DNA of 64,000 nt from Novosphingobium aureum (GCF_015865035.1 NZ_JADZGI010000005.1:1-64000), one strand, 5' to 3'; positions 1 to 8,645 are shown, counted from the stretch's first letter. The notes: generated by a model from the sequence alone, not told the origin. Numbers and translations: made by a program.

Positions 1-207
1 CCAGAAGGTCGCGGGACGGATGAACAGGCGGTCGAAGGTCTTCTCGCGCGCGAAATATTCCTTGGAGAGCGGCGGGCGCTCGTAGGGGTATTCGGGCTCG
101 CGGCCGATCACCGTGATCGTGCCCTCATACCCGTTCTGCCGCAGCGCGATGGCGCACTGCGCGCCCCCGTGCCCGGCACCCACGATCACTACGTCCGACT
201 TGGTCAT
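1..207 (-). CDS. FAD-dependent ferredoxin reductase (putidaredoxin/rhodocoxin reductase type), partial
   Basis: Only the first 69 residues are in the window; the gene continues beyond the left edge. The start opens MTKSDVVIVGAGHGGAQCA, a dinucleotide-binding GxGxxG fold for FAD, and ERPPLSKEY near residue 45 is the typical motif of this pyridine-nucleotide disulphide oxidoreductase subfamily (CamA, ThcD, the reductases of three-component oxygenases). GGGAGA lies about 5 bases before the ATG. Enzymes of this family pass electrons from NAD(P)H to a small ferredoxin. It lies on the same strand as, and about 100 bp downstream of, the LysR gene. Because no benC is present in the benzoate operon, this reductase could be the electron donor for BenAB; that link is inference. 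Confidence 0.85.
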   Translation of the reverse strand, partial: MTKSDVVIVGAGHGGAQCAIALRQNGYEGTITVIGREPEYPYERPPLSKEYFAREKTFDRLFIRPATFW

Positions 208-307
208 GCATGTCTCCCTCGGGCTGCGGCCCGCATTGCTATGGCATCGCGCGGATGCCCAGTGTTGAATTGAATAGGGGGTATCGAAAAATGAAGAGCC
301 AGCGGCA

Positions 308-1231
308 TCATGCCACCGGCTCGAGCGCGGCCGGGACTTCGTAGCCCCACTCGCGGTACTTGCGGGCGATCACCGCGATCATGTGCGCGAGGTCTGGCGA
401 AAGGTCCCCCGTCCGGTGGCTCATGATGATCGGCGAGGTCACCGGCTCGAGCAGGTCGCGGTAGGCGACGTCGTGGCTGCGCGCGCGGTGGACGGACTCG
501 GGAACGATGGCGATGCCCTCTTCGGCAGCGACGAGGCCGATCGCGATCTGGAGCTCGCGCGCTTCGTGCACGACCCTGGGCTCGATCGCATGGTCGCGGA
601 ACAGCGAGATCACCTGGTCGGCATAGCTGGGACGCGGCGTGCGCGGATAGATCACGAGCGGTTCGCGCGCGAGCTCGGCGAGCGAGACAGGTCCGTCCCC
701 GTCGGCAAGGCGATGACCGATGGGAAAGGCCGCGACCAGCTTCTCGCGGCGCAGCACCACCCGGCGCACGTGCGGATCATCGAAACGAATGCGTCCGAAC
801 CCGACGTCGATCCGCCCGTCCTTGAGCGCCGCGATCTGGTCGAGCGTGGTGCTCTCGACCATGACCAGTTCGGTGTCACCCGCCTCGGCGCGAAACGCGC
901 GGATCAGTTCGGGCAGGCGCGCGTAGATCGTCGAGGAGACGAAACCGACGGTGAAGCGCCGCCGCTCGCTGCCCACCGCGGCCTTGACCATGTGCTCCAT
1001 GTCCTCGAGCCGCGCGATCATCTGCAGCGCCTGATCGTAGACGAGCTTGCCCACGAGCGTCAGGCGCAGGGGACGCTTCGAGCGGTCGAGCAAAGTCGCG
1101 CCGACGTGCGCCTCGAGTTGCTGGATGGCACGGCTGAGCGGCGGCTGCGCGATGTGCAGCCGTTCCGCAGCCCGGTTGAAATTGCCTTCGTCGGCGACCG
1201 CGACGAAGTAGCGAAGCAAGCGCATTTCCAT
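308..1231 (-). CDS. catR: LysR-type regulator, BenM/CatM/CatR-like
   Basis: A 307-residue LysR regulator with an N-terminal winged helix-turn-helix (RLLRYFVAVADEGNFNRAA, then IAQPPLSRAIQQLE) and a periplasmic-binding-like effector domain. The N-terminus and internal stretches such as ALKDGRIDVGFGR and ELQIAIGLVAAEEGIAIVP match the BenM/CatM group, which senses cis,cis-muconate and/or benzoate. It diverges from catB, with a perfect ATAC-N7-GTAT site 8 bp upstream of its own start, so it should activate the cat/ben operon and control itself. The ATG at 1231 is used; a second ATG two codons later is equally possible. The function is known for the family; control of this operon is inferred from position and operator. 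Confidence 0.9.
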   Translation of the reverse strand: MEMRLLRYFVAVADEGNFNRAAERLHIAQPPLSRAIQQLEAHVGATLLDRSKRPLRLTLVGKLVYDQALQMIARLEDMEHMVKAAVGSERRRFTVGFVSSTIYARLPELIRAFRAEAGDTELVMVESTTLDQIAALKDGRIDVGFGRIRFDDPHVRRVVLRREKLVAAFPIGHRLADGDGPVSLAELAREPLVIYPRTPRPSYADQVISLFRDHAIEPRVVHEARELQIAIGLVAAEEGIAIVPESVHRARSHDVAYRDLLEPVTSPIIMSHRTGDLSPDLAHMIAVIARKYREWGYEVPAALEPVA

Positions 1232-1238
1232 ATTGATT

Positions 1239-1253
1239 ATACCCGTCAGGTAT
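1239..1253. promoter_or_regulatory. BenM/CatM-type operator, ATAC-N7-GTAT
   Basis: Exact match to the ATAC-N7-GTAT recognition sequence known for BenM and CatM, located between the divergent LysR gene and catB. It sits 8 bp from the regulator start and about 23 bp before the proposed catB -35 element, as expected for a LysR activation/autorepression site. Confidence 0.8.
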
Positions 1254-1261
1254 CCCCAAGC

Positions 1262-1274
1262 GACCGTATCGGTC
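1262..1274. repeat. Palindrome GACCG-TAT-CGGTC beside the primary operator
   Basis: A perfect 5-bp inverted repeat with a 3-base centre, just downstream of the ATAC-N7-GTAT site and touching the proposed catB -35 element. It is placed where BenM/CatM tetramers usually contact a second, weaker site, so it may be the activation subsite. Confidence 0.45.
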
Positions 1275-1275
1275 T

Positions 1276-1304
1276 TTGAAGCGACTCTCCCGAGCGCCTA
1301 TTTT
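1276..1304 (+). promoter_or_regulatory. Candidate catB operon promoter
   Basis: TTGAAG at 1276-1281 and TATTTT at 1299-1304 are separated by 17 bp and lie about 37 bp before the catB start, downstream of the LysR operator. No start-site evidence exists, so this is a sequence-only prediction. Confidence 0.5.
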
Positions 1305-1340
1305 CAACACGAAACGTAACGAATGGGGAGAGTCGCTGCA

Positions 1341-2498
1341 ATGCCTGCGTTGGACCGCGCCGATACCTTTATTGTAGATGTGCCGACAATCCGTCCGCAT
1401 GTCCTGGCGATGGCCACGATGCATTCGCAGGCCATGACGATCGTGCGCCTGACCGACTCCGACGGGGTCGTGGGCATCGGTGAGGGCACCACCATCGGTG
1501 GCCTGAGCTACGGCGAGGAAAGCCCCGAGAGCATCAAGTCGGCGATCGACACCTACATCGCCCCGGTCCTCGAGACCTGCGATCTTTCGCGTGTCGGCGA
1601 GACCATGGCCAAGATTCGAACCTGCGTGCGCGGCAACCACTTCGCCAAGTGCGCGATCGAGACCGCACTGCTCGACATGGCCGGCAAACGCCTTGGCCTG
1701 CCCGTTTCCGAACTCATCGGCGGGGGCCGCGTGCGCGAAACGCTGCCCGTCGCCTGGACACTGGCGAGCGGCGACACCGCACGCGACATCGCCGAGGGCG
1801 AGGCCATGCTCGAGGCGCGCCGCCACCGGATCTTCAAGCTCAAGATCGGCAAGCGCTCGGTGCGCGACGACGTCGCGCATGTCGGTGCGATCTGCAAGGC
1901 GCTGGGCGACCGGGCGAGCATCCGCGTCGACGTCAACCAGAACTGGAGCGAGCCGCAGGCCAAGCTCGGCATGGCGATGCTCCACGACGTGGGTTGCGAG
2001 CTCGTCGAGCAGCCCATCGCGGGTGACGACATCGAGGCCATGGCGCGCCTCTCGCAAGACCAGGCCATCCCGCTCATGGCCGACGAGGCCCTGACTGGTC
2101 CGCGTTCGGCGCTGCGCGTGGTCAAGGCCTCGGCCGCATCGGTCTTCGCGCTCAAGATCGAGCAGTCGGGCGGCCTCTTCGCCACCGCCGAAGTCGCCGC
2201 GATCGCGCTCGCCGCAGACCTCGGCCTCTATGGCGGAACGATGCTTGAAGGCAGCGTCGGCACTGCCGCCTCGGCCCACGTCTTCGCCACACTTCCTCGC
2301 CTCGACTGGGGCACCGAGCTGTTCGGCCCGCTGCTGCAGACCGACGAAATTCTGGCGGAACCGCTTCACTATGCGGACTTTTCGCTCACCGTTCCGATCG
2401 GAGCGGGTCTCGGCATCGCCCTCGACGAGGACAAGATCGCCTACTTCCGGCGCGACCGCGATGGCGCGCGCCTCCATGCAGTGAATACAGGAGCCTGA
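1341..2498 (+). CDS. catB: Muconate cycloisomerase
   Basis: Converts cis,cis-muconate to muconolactone in the cytosol. The 385-residue enolase-superfamily protein shows the KLK motif near residues 166-168, the metal ligands Asp in RVDVNQNW (near 197), Glu in LVEQP and Asp in MADEAL, and a C-terminal glycine-rich part. An ATG at 1323 would add six residues, but the GGGGAGAG ribosome site at 1325-1332 fits the ATG at 1341. It is the first gene of the catabolic operon and is followed after 6 bp by catC. Length and motifs match CatB rather than chloromuconate cycloisomerases, although substrate range cannot be read from the sequence alone. Confidence 0.93.
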   Translation: MPALDRADTFIVDVPTIRPHVLAMATMHSQAMTIVRLTDSDGVVGIGEGTTIGGLSYGEESPESIKSAIDTYIAPVLETCDLSRVGETMAKIRTCVRGNHFAKCAIETALLDMAGKRLGLPVSELIGGGRVRETLPVAWTLASGDTARDIAEGEAMLEARRHRIFKLKIGKRSVRDDVAHVGAICKALGDRASIRVDVNQNWSEPQAKLGMAMLHDVGCELVEQPIAGDDIEAMARLSQDQAIPLMADEALTGPRSALRVVKASAASVFALKIEQSGGLFATAEVAAIALAADLGLYGGTMLEGSVGTAASAHVFATLPRLDWGTELFGPLLQTDEILAEPLHYADFSLTVPIGAGLGIALDEDKIAYFRRDRDGARLHAVNTGA

Positions 2499-2504
2499 AG
2501 CCCC

Positions 2505-2795
2505 ATGCTTTTCATGGTTGAAATGGACGTCAACATCCCCCTCGACGCCGACCCCGAACTGGTCGCGCAGCGCAAGGCGGACGAGAAGGCCTATTCGCAG
2601 AAGCTGCAGGCCGAAGGAACCTGGCGCCACATCTGGCGCAAGACCGGGCTCTACTCGAACGTCAGCATCTTTGATGTGGAGAGCAACGAAGCGTTGCACG
2701 ATCTCATCATGGCGCTGCCGCTGTACCCCTACATGGACATGAAGGTGACGCCGCTCAACCGTCACCCCTCGGCCATCCGCGAAGACGATACCTGA
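2505..2795 (+). CDS. catC: Muconolactone delta-isomerase
   Basis: A 96-residue protein that isomerises muconolactone to 3-oxoadipate enol-lactone. It carries the family's typical start (MLFMVEMDVNIPLD), the central HIWR and SIFDVESN segments, and LPLYPYMDMKVTPL near the end. Full-length for the family, which forms decamers. It lies 6 bp after catB and 62 bp before catA in the same operon. Confidence 0.95.
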   Translation: MLFMVEMDVNIPLDADPELVAQRKADEKAYSQKLQAEGTWRHIWRKTGLYSNVSIFDVESNEALHDLIMALPLYPYMDMKVTPLNRHPSAIREDDT

Positions 2796-2857
2796 GCACC
2801 AGACCTCGAACCACGCTGGCCCCGTAACGGCCACAGGATAATTAGGGAGAGTTCACC

Positions 2858-3784
2858 ATGGACGTGAATTTCGTAAAGACACCGGAAATCCAGAAGCTGC
2901 TCGATACCGCGGCCGGCATCGGCCAGGAAAAGGGCGATACGCGCCTCAAGGCGATCGTGCGCGACCTGACCGAATCCATCATGGAAGTCATCGTCAAGCA
3001 TGACATCTCCGAGGACGAATTCTGGGGCGCCATCAAGTTCTTCGCAGACGGCGCCGGTGAACTCGGCCTGATCGCCCCGGGCACGGGCCTCGAGCACTTC
3101 ATGGACCTCTACATGGACGCCAAGGACGCCGAAGCCGGTCTTACCGGCGGCACCCCGCGCACCATCGAGGGCCCGCTCTATGTCTCGGGAGCGCCGCTCG
3201 TCGAGAACGGCGCGAACCTCTCCAGCGACCCCGATCCCGAGGCCGACAACCTGACCATGACCGGTGCGATCACCGGCCCCGACGGCGAGCCGGTCAAGGA
3301 TGCGATCGTCCACGTGTGGCACGCCAATTCGGCGGGCTGGTATTCGCACTTCGATCCCACCACCGAGCAGACCCCGTTCAACAACCGTCGTCGCATCAAG
3401 CTCGGCGATGATGGCAAGTACGCGTTCCACTCGAAGATGCCGAGCGGCTACTCGTGCCCTCCGGGCGGCGCGACCGAAACGCTCATGTTCGCGCTCGGCC
3501 GCCACGGCAGCCGCCCTGCCCACGTCCACTTCTTCGTCGAGGCGCCGGGCTACCGCACGCTGACCACGCAGATCAACTTCGGCGACGATCCCTTCGCCAA
3601 GGACGACTTCGCGTTCGGCACCCGCGAAGGCCTGCTGCCGGTTCCGAGCCGCCAGGGCGACCGCGTCGACCTTGCGTTCGACTTCCAGCTGCAGAAGGCC
3701 ACCTCGCAGGATGACGAGCAGCTCTCGACCCGCCGCCGCGCCCACGCCGAGATCGAGCCGACCCCCGAAGCCGAGTCGGTCTGA
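2858..3784 (+). CDS. catA: Catechol 1,2-dioxygenase
   Basis: Intradiol ring cleavage of catechol to cis,cis-muconate with non-haem Fe(III). The 308-residue protein has an N-terminal helical dimerisation region, then the beta core with the expected Fe ligands: Tyr in GPLYVSG, Tyr in PSGYSCPPGG, and two His in RPAHVHFF. A strong AGGGAGAG site precedes the ATG. The C-terminus carries a short acidic tail of roughly 20 residues beyond the usual end, which is probably a lineage variation. It sits between catC and benA, so ring hydroxylation and ring cleavage are co-transcribed. Confidence 0.95.
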   Translation: MDVNFVKTPEIQKLLDTAAGIGQEKGDTRLKAIVRDLTESIMEVIVKHDISEDEFWGAIKFFADGAGELGLIAPGTGLEHFMDLYMDAKDAEAGLTGGTPRTIEGPLYVSGAPLVENGANLSSDPDPEADNLTMTGAITGPDGEPVKDAIVHVWHANSAGWYSHFDPTTEQTPFNNRRRIKLGDDGKYAFHSKMPSGYSCPPGGATETLMFALGRHGSRPAHVHFFVEAPGYRTLTTQINFGDDPFAKDDFAFGTREGLLPVPSRQGDRVDLAFDFQLQKATSQDDEQLSTRRRAHAEIEPTPEAESV

Positions 3785-3821
3785 GACCGGCTCGCGCCAA
3801 GAGAACAAGGGAGACAGGATC

Positions 3822-5177
3822 ATGCATGAACGTTTGAAGGAAAAGGTCGCAACGGCCGTTGTCGACGATACCGAGACCGGCACCTTCCGGTGCCGCCGGG
3901 ACGTCTTCACCGACCCCGAGCTGTTCGAGCTGGAGATGAAGTACATCTTCGAGAACAACTGGGTCTATCTGGCGCACGAGAGCCAGGTCGAGAAGAAGAA
4001 CGACTACATGACCGCGCATATCGGTCGCGTTCCCGTAATCCTGACCCGTGCCAAGGACGGTGGGCTGACTTGCGTCGTGAACGCTTGCGCCCACCGCGGT
4101 GCCCAGCTGTGCCGCCGCAAGCGCGGCAACCAGCCGCTCTACGTCTGCCCCTTCCACGGCTGGAGCTTCAAGACCGACGGCAAGCTGCTGCGCGCAAAGG
4201 ATGCCAGCACCGGCGCCTATCCCGAGAGCTTCGATTCCGACGGCTCGCACGACCTGACCCGCGTGCGCGTCGAGAGCTATCGCGGCTTCATCTTCGGCTC
4301 GATCAACCACGACGTGCTCCCGCTCGAGGAGCATCTGGGCGAGGCCAAGGTGATCATCGACCAGATGGTCGACCAGGCCCCCGAAGGTCTCGAGGTGCTG
4401 ACCGGCAACTCGACCTACACCTTCGACGGCAACTGGAAGATGCAGATGGAGAACGGGTGTGACGGATACCACGTCAGCTCGGTCCACGAGAACTACCAGT
4501 CGACCATGGGCCGCCGCGCCGAAGGCGGGACCAAGGCAGTCGACGCCAATGGCTGGTCGAAGGCGCCTGCAAGCGGCGTCTACGGCTTCGAGCACGGTCA
4601 CATCCTGCTCTGGACCCAGGTGATCAATCCCGAGGTCCGCCCGATCTGGAACCGCAAGGACGACCTCGAGAGCCGTCTCGGCGTCGACAAGGCGAAGTTC
4701 ATCATGGAGCAGACGCGCAACCTCGCGCTCTATCCCAACGTGTTCCTGATGGACCAGTTCTCGACCCAGATCCGCGTGGTGCGCCCGATCGACGTGCACA
4801 CCACCGAGGTGACGATCTACTGCTATGCGCCCAAGGGCGAGAGCGCCGAGGACCGTGCGCACCGCATCCGCCAGTACGAGGACTTCTTCAACGTCACCGG
4901 CATGGGCACGCCCGACGATCTCGAGGAGTTCCGCAGCTGCCAGAACGCCTATGAGGGCGCCGGAAGCCTGTGGAACGATCTCAGCCGCGGTGCGACCCGC
5001 TGGATCGACGGCCCGGATGCCAACGCCAAGGCGATGGGCATGAATCCGCTGCTCTCGAGCGAACGCTCGGAGGACGAAGGCCTCTTCGTGCGCCAGCACG
5101 AGTTCTGGGCGCAGATCATGCTGGACGGCCTGGAGAAGGATTCCACCCCCGATGAAATGATGGAGGCCGCGGAATGA
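3822..5177 (+). CDS. benA: Benzoate 1,2-dioxygenase, large (alpha) subunit
   Basis: Catalytic subunit of the Rieske non-haem iron oxygenase that forms the benzoate cis-diol. The 451-residue protein has the Rieske ligands Cys89-x-His91 and Cys109-x2-His112 (CAHRGAQ and CPFHGW), and the catalytic iron site in the NGCDGYHVSSVHE region. The frame is open further upstream, but AAGGGAGACAG just before 3822 and alignment of MHERLKEKV with known BenA set the start here. The stop overlaps the benB start (ATGA). The sequence resembles BenA more than toluate or anthranilate alpha subunits, but close substrates such as toluate are possible. Confidence 0.93.
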   Translation: MHERLKEKVATAVVDDTETGTFRCRRDVFTDPELFELEMKYIFENNWVYLAHESQVEKKNDYMTAHIGRVPVILTRAKDGGLTCVVNACAHRGAQLCRRKRGNQPLYVCPFHGWSFKTDGKLLRAKDASTGAYPESFDSDGSHDLTRVRVESYRGFIFGSINHDVLPLEEHLGEAKVIIDQMVDQAPEGLEVLTGNSTYTFDGNWKMQMENGCDGYHVSSVHENYQSTMGRRAEGGTKAVDANGWSKAPASGVYGFEHGHILLWTQVINPEVRPIWNRKDDLESRLGVDKAKFIMEQTRNLALYPNVFLMDQFSTQIRVVRPIDVHTTEVTIYCYAPKGESAEDRAHRIRQYEDFFNVTGMGTPDDLEEFRSCQNAYEGAGSLWNDLSRGATRWIDGPDANAKAMGMNPLLSSERSEDEGLFVRQHEFWAQIMLDGLEKDSTPDEMMEAAE

Positions 5178-5689
5178 CCCTCACTCTCGAAAAGAACCGC
5201 ACCGCGCTGTCCTACGAGGAAATCTGTGCGTTCCTGTACCGCGAGGCCCGTCTGCTCGACGATCGCCAGTTCGAGGAATGGCTCACCTGCTATACCGAGG
5301 GTTGCGAGTACTGGATGCCGGCCTGAACCGACGACGATGCGCTCAGCACCGATCCGCAGACCGAGATCTCGCTGATCTACTACGCCAATCGCGGCGGCCT
5401 CGAGGATCGTGTCTACCGCATCAATACCGAGCGTTCCTCGGCATCGATGCCCGAGCCGCGCACCTGCCACAATCTCGCGAACATCGAGATCGTGGAGAGC
5501 CGCGAGGGCGAGATCGACGTGCGCTACAACTGGCACACGCTGAGCCACCGCATGAAGAAGACCCAGAGCTTCTTCGGCGCCACTTTCCTGACGCTCGACG
5601 TTTCGGAAGGTGCACCGCGCATTGCGAAGAAGAAGGTTGTCCTCAAGGACGACTACATCCACCAGGTCATTGATATCTACCATATCTGA
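5174..5689 (+). pseudogene. benB: Benzoate 1,2-dioxygenase, small (beta) subunit, interrupted by an in-frame TGA
   Basis: Read through, this is a complete 171-residue BenB with the usual start (LSYEEICAFLYREARLLDD) and end (DDYIHQVIDIYHI). Codon 51 (5324-5326) is TGA. In the family the YWMPAW segment has Trp here, so a single TGG-to-TGA change explains the break; no frameshift is present and the rest is conserved. The ATG overlaps the benA stop. As written, the cell would make only 50 residues, and the alpha subunit would lack its structural partner. Possible causes are a real null mutation, a base-calling error, or stop-codon read-through. The next in-frame ATG (5447) would give only an 80-residue remnant. 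Confidence 0.85.
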
Positions 5690-5699
5690 GGAACTGCAC

Positions 5700-6485
5700 G
5701 TGATCTTCGAAGGACGGTTTGCCGACAAGGTCATGATCGTGACCGGCGCGGCGCAAGGCATCGGCGAGGGTGTGGCCACCCGCGCCGCCGCCGAAGGTGC
5801 AAGCCTCGTACTGGTGGACCGGGCCGAATTCGTGAAGGACGTGGCCGAGACGATCGTCGCCGCTGGCGGCAAGGCCGTCTCGGTCTCGTGCGACCTCGAG
5901 ACATACGAGGGCGCAGCGCTCGCGGCGAAGACCGCGATCGAGGCATTCGGGCGCATCGACATCCTCGTCAACAACGTGGGCGGCGCGATCCGCATGCGTC
6001 CGTTTGCCGCGTTCGAGCCCGACCAGATCGACGCCGAGATCCGCCGCTCGCTGATGCCGACGCTCTACTGCTGCCACGCAGTCCTGCCGCAGATGCTGGA
6101 GCAGGGCGGCGGCACCATCGTCAACGTCTCGTCCAACGCGACGCGCGGCATCCGCCGGGTGCCCTATTCGGCAGCCAAGGGCGGCGTGAACGGCCTGACC
6201 ATGAGCATCGCAATGGAATATGGCGAACAGGGCATCCGCTGCGTCGCCACGGCGCCGGGCGGCACTTCGGCCCCGCCCCGCAAGGTCCCGCGCAACGCCG
6301 AGGGCGACAACGCGCAGGAGCAGGCGTGGATGGCCGAGGCGGTGGAGCAGGTCACCAGCTCCACCTTCATGAAACGATACGGCACCCTGGATAAGCAGAT
6401 CGCCCCGATCCTGTTCCTCGCCTCGGACGAGGCAGGTTACATGACCGGCTCCATCATGCCCGTCGCGGGCGGCGATCTGGGATAA
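5700..6485 (+). CDS. benD: Benzoate cis-diol dehydrogenase (1,6-dihydroxycyclohexa-2,4-diene-1-carboxylate dehydrogenase)
   Basis: Short-chain dehydrogenase of 261 residues that oxidises and decarboxylates the benzoate cis-diol to catechol with NAD+. It shows TGAAQGIG (cofactor loop), NNVGG, the catalytic Ser in NVSSNA and Tyr/Lys in YSAAKGG. The best start is GTG at 5700 with GAGGA about 6 bases upstream; this gives the family's normal length and the N-terminus FEGRFADKVMIVTG. It directly follows benB with no benC between them, unlike the classical benABCD order. Confidence 0.9.
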   Translation: MIFEGRFADKVMIVTGAAQGIGEGVATRAAAEGASLVLVDRAEFVKDVAETIVAAGGKAVSVSCDLETYEGAALAAKTAIEAFGRIDILVNNVGGAIRMRPFAAFEPDQIDAEIRRSLMPTLYCCHAVLPQMLEQGGGTIVNVSSNATRGIRRVPYSAAKGGVNGLTMSIAMEYGEQGIRCVATAPGGTSAPPRKVPRNAEGDNAQEQAWMAEAVEQVTSSTFMKRYGTLDKQIAPILFLASDEAGYMTGSIMPVAGGDLG

Positions 6486-6494
6486 GGAAAACCC

Positions 6495-7202
6495 ATGTCT
6501 AAAATCTACGAAAGCCCGGCAGCAGCGCTTGAAGGCGTGCTGTTCGACGGGATGACGATCATGTCGGGCGGCTTCGGCCTTTCGGGCAACCCGGAAAGCC
6601 TGATCCCCGAGATCCGCAAGGCCGGCGTCAAGGACCTCACCGTCATCTCGAACAATGCGGGCGCGGACGGGTTCGGCCTGTGGATGCTGCTGGAAAGCCG
6701 GCAGGTGAAGAAGATGATCTCGTCCTACGTCGGCGAGAACAAGCTGTTCGAGAGCCAGTACCTCTCGGGCGAGCTCGAACTCGAACTCAACCCGCAAGGC
6801 ACGCTCGCCGAACGCATCCGTGCCGGCGGCGCGGGCATTCCCGCCTTCTACACCAAGACCGGCGTCGGCACCGTCGTTGCCGAGGGCAAGCCGGTCGAGA
6901 CCTTCGAGGGCGAGGACTACGTGCGCGAGACCTGGCTGCGCAGCGACCTGTCGATCGTGAAGGCCTGGCGCGCGGACCCCGAGGGCAACCTCATGTTCCG
7001 CAAGACCGCACGCAACTTCAACCCGAACATGGCGACCGCGGGCAAGATCACCGTCGTCGAGGTGGAAGAGATCGTGCCCGAGGGCACCTTCGATCCCGAC
7101 GCGATCCACACGCCCGGCATCTTCGTCGACCGCGTCGTACTCTCGACCATCAACGAGAAACGCATCGAGAAGAAGACCGTGCGCGAGAGGGAGACCGCAT
7201 AA
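6495..7202 (+). CDS. pcaI: 3-oxoadipate CoA-transferase subunit A
   Basis: Together with PcaJ, transfers CoA from succinyl-CoA to 3-oxoadipate. The 235-residue protein is a family I CoA-transferase alpha subunit with the SGGFGLSGNPE glycine loop near residue 20 and the NNAGADGFG segment. It starts 9 bp after benD, and its TAA overlaps the pcaJ ATG. Sequence alone cannot exclude a succinyl-CoA:acetoacetate transferase, but its place between benD and pcaD makes the 3-oxoadipate role much more likely. Confidence 0.88.
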   Translation: MSKIYESPAAALEGVLFDGMTIMSGGFGLSGNPESLIPEIRKAGVKDLTVISNNAGADGFGLWMLLESRQVKKMISSYVGENKLFESQYLSGELELELNPQGTLAERIRAGGAGIPAFYTKTGVGTVVAEGKPVETFEGEDYVRETWLRSDLSIVKAWRADPEGNLMFRKTARNFNPNMATAGKITVVEVEEIVPEGTFDPDAIHTPGIFVDRVVLSTINEKRIEKKTVRERETA

Positions 7203-7858
7203 TGGCCTGGGACCGCAACCAGATGGCCGCGCGCGCGGCCAAGGAGCTGAAGGACGGCTTCTACGTGAACCTCGGGATCGGCATCCCGACGCTCGTCGCC
7301 AACTACGTGCCCGAGGGCATGAAGGTGACGCTCCAGTCGGAGAACGGGATGCTCGGCATCGGGCCCTTCCCCTATGACGGCGAGGAAGACCCCGATCTCA
7401 TCAACGCGGGCAAACAGACCGTCACCGCGCTGCCGACCTCGAGCTTCTTCTCGAGCGCCGACAGCTTCGCGATGATCCGCGGCGGCCACATCGACATGGC
7501 CGTGCTCGGCGCGATGGAAGTCAGCCAGAACGGCGACCTCGCCAACTGGATGATCCCGGGCAAGATGGTCAAGGGCATGGGCGGCGCGATGGATCTCGTC
7601 GCGGGCGTGAAGAAGATCGTCGTCGTCATGGACCACTGCACCAAGGCGGGCGAGTCCAAGATCCTGCCCGAATGCACCTTGCCCCTCACCGGCAAGGCAG
7701 TGGTCGACATGATCGTCACCGACCTGTGCGTCTTCGCCATCGACCGCAAGAACGGCGGGCTCACGCTCGTCGAGCTGGCACCCGAGGTGACGCTCGACGA
7801 GGTGAAGGCGAAGACCGCCGTGCCCTTCGATGCATCCGCGCTGGAGGGCGTGGCCTGA
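7202..7858 (+). CDS. pcaJ: 3-oxoadipate CoA-transferase subunit B
   Basis: Beta subunit (218 residues) of the CoA-transferase. The catalytic glutamate is in the LQSENGMLGIGP motif near residue 45, which forms the glutamyl-CoA thioester in this family. The N-terminus (IAARAAKEL-like) and GIGIPTLVANYVP are typical. The start overlaps the pcaI stop by one base and its stop overlaps the pcaD ATG, so the subunits and the next enzyme are translationally coupled. Confidence 0.9.
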   Translation: MAWDRNQMAARAAKELKDGFYVNLGIGIPTLVANYVPEGMKVTLQSENGMLGIGPFPYDGEEDPDLINAGKQTVTALPTSSFFSSADSFAMIRGGHIDMAVLGAMEVSQNGDLANWMIPGKMVKGMGGAMDLVAGVKKIVVVMDHCTKAGESKILPECTLPLTGKAVVDMIVTDLCVFAIDRKNGGLTLVELAPEVTLDEVKAKTAVPFDASALEGVA

Positions 7859-8637
7859 TGCCCTTCACCTCGGTCAAGGGCGCGGAAATCTACTGGAAGA
7901 TGGATGGGCGCGAGGATGCGCCTGTCCTTGTCCTGCTCAATTCGATCGGCTCGGACATGGACCTGTGGGATCCGGTCCTGCCCCTCCTGCGCGACGATTA
8001 CCGGCTGCTGCGCATCGACACGCGCGGCCACGGTGCCTCGGCCGCTGAGCCGGGAGACTATTCGCTTTCCCTGCTCGCCGAAGACGTGCTCACCGTGGCG
8101 CGTGCGGCCGGTGCCGGGACCTTCGCGCTTGCGGGCGTTTCACTTGGCGGCATGATCGGCATGGAACTCGCTCTCTCCCAACCGGCAGTTCTGGAAAAGC
8201 TGGTCCTCGTGTGCACTTCGGCCACGATGGACGCCGCCTCGTGGGATGCCCGCATCGCAACGGTGCGCGGGCAAGGCATGATCGCGATTGCCGAGATGGC
8301 GATGGGCCGCTTCCTCTCTCCGCAGTTCAAGGCGGATGAGCCCGGGGCATGGGACGCGGTCCTGCGCGGTCTCGTCTCGAGTGATGCTGAAGGCTACGCG
8401 GGCTGCGGCGCAGCCATCCGCGACATGGACCTCAAGGACCGCATCGCCGGGATCGCCTGCCCGACGCTCGTCGTCACCGGCACGCGCGACACCTCGACGC
8501 CGATGGAAGTCCACGGCGAATACCTGCTCGCCACCATCCCGGGTGCCGAAAGCCTCGTGCTGGAAGCCGCCCACCTCGCCCCGCTCGAAGCGCCCGAGGC
8601 GCTGGCGCAGGGCATGACCACCTTCCTCGAGAACTGA
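7858..8637 (+). CDS. pcaD: 3-oxoadipate enol-lactonase
   Basis: Alpha/beta hydrolase of 259 residues that opens 3-oxoadipate enol-lactone to 3-oxoadipate. The nucleophile elbow is GVSLGGMIG (Ser near residue 96), the acid is the Asp in TGTRDTSTP, and the His is in EAAHLAPLEAP near the C-terminus. It is a free lactonase, not fused to a 4-carboxymuconolactone decarboxylase (the PcaL arrangement). The ATG overlaps the pcaJ stop; pcaF starts 8 bp after it. Confidence 0.9.
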   Translation: MPFTSVKGAEIYWKMDGREDAPVLVLLNSIGSDMDLWDPVLPLLRDDYRLLRIDTRGHGASAAEPGDYSLSLLAEDVLTVARAAGAGTFALAGVSLGGMIGMELALSQPAVLEKLVLVCTSATMDAASWDARIATVRGQGMIAIAEMAMGRFLSPQFKADEPGAWDAVLRGLVSSDAEGYAGCGAAIRDMDLKDRIAGIACPTLVVTGTRDTSTPMEVHGEYLLATIPGAESLVLEAAHLAPLEAPEALAQGMTTFLEN

Positions 8638-8645
8638 GAGACCCC

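Noticed and set aside
876..2834. Long minus-strand open frame of about 650 codons across catB and catC
   Set aside because: It is antisense to well-recognised genes, has a composition typical of GC-rich shadow frames and shows no known domain.
5324..5326. Selenocysteine at the benB TGA
   Set aside because: BenB has Trp here, the residue is not a redox site, and no selenocysteine insertion hairpin is evident just downstream.
5174..5689. Two separate small genes instead of a broken benB
   Set aside because: Both parts align continuously with one BenB protein, and no ribosome site precedes the second part.
6495..7858. Succinyl-CoA:acetoacetate CoA-transferase (scoAB)
   Set aside because: The families are very close in sequence, but overlap with pcaD and pcaF and the position after benD favour 3-oxoadipate.
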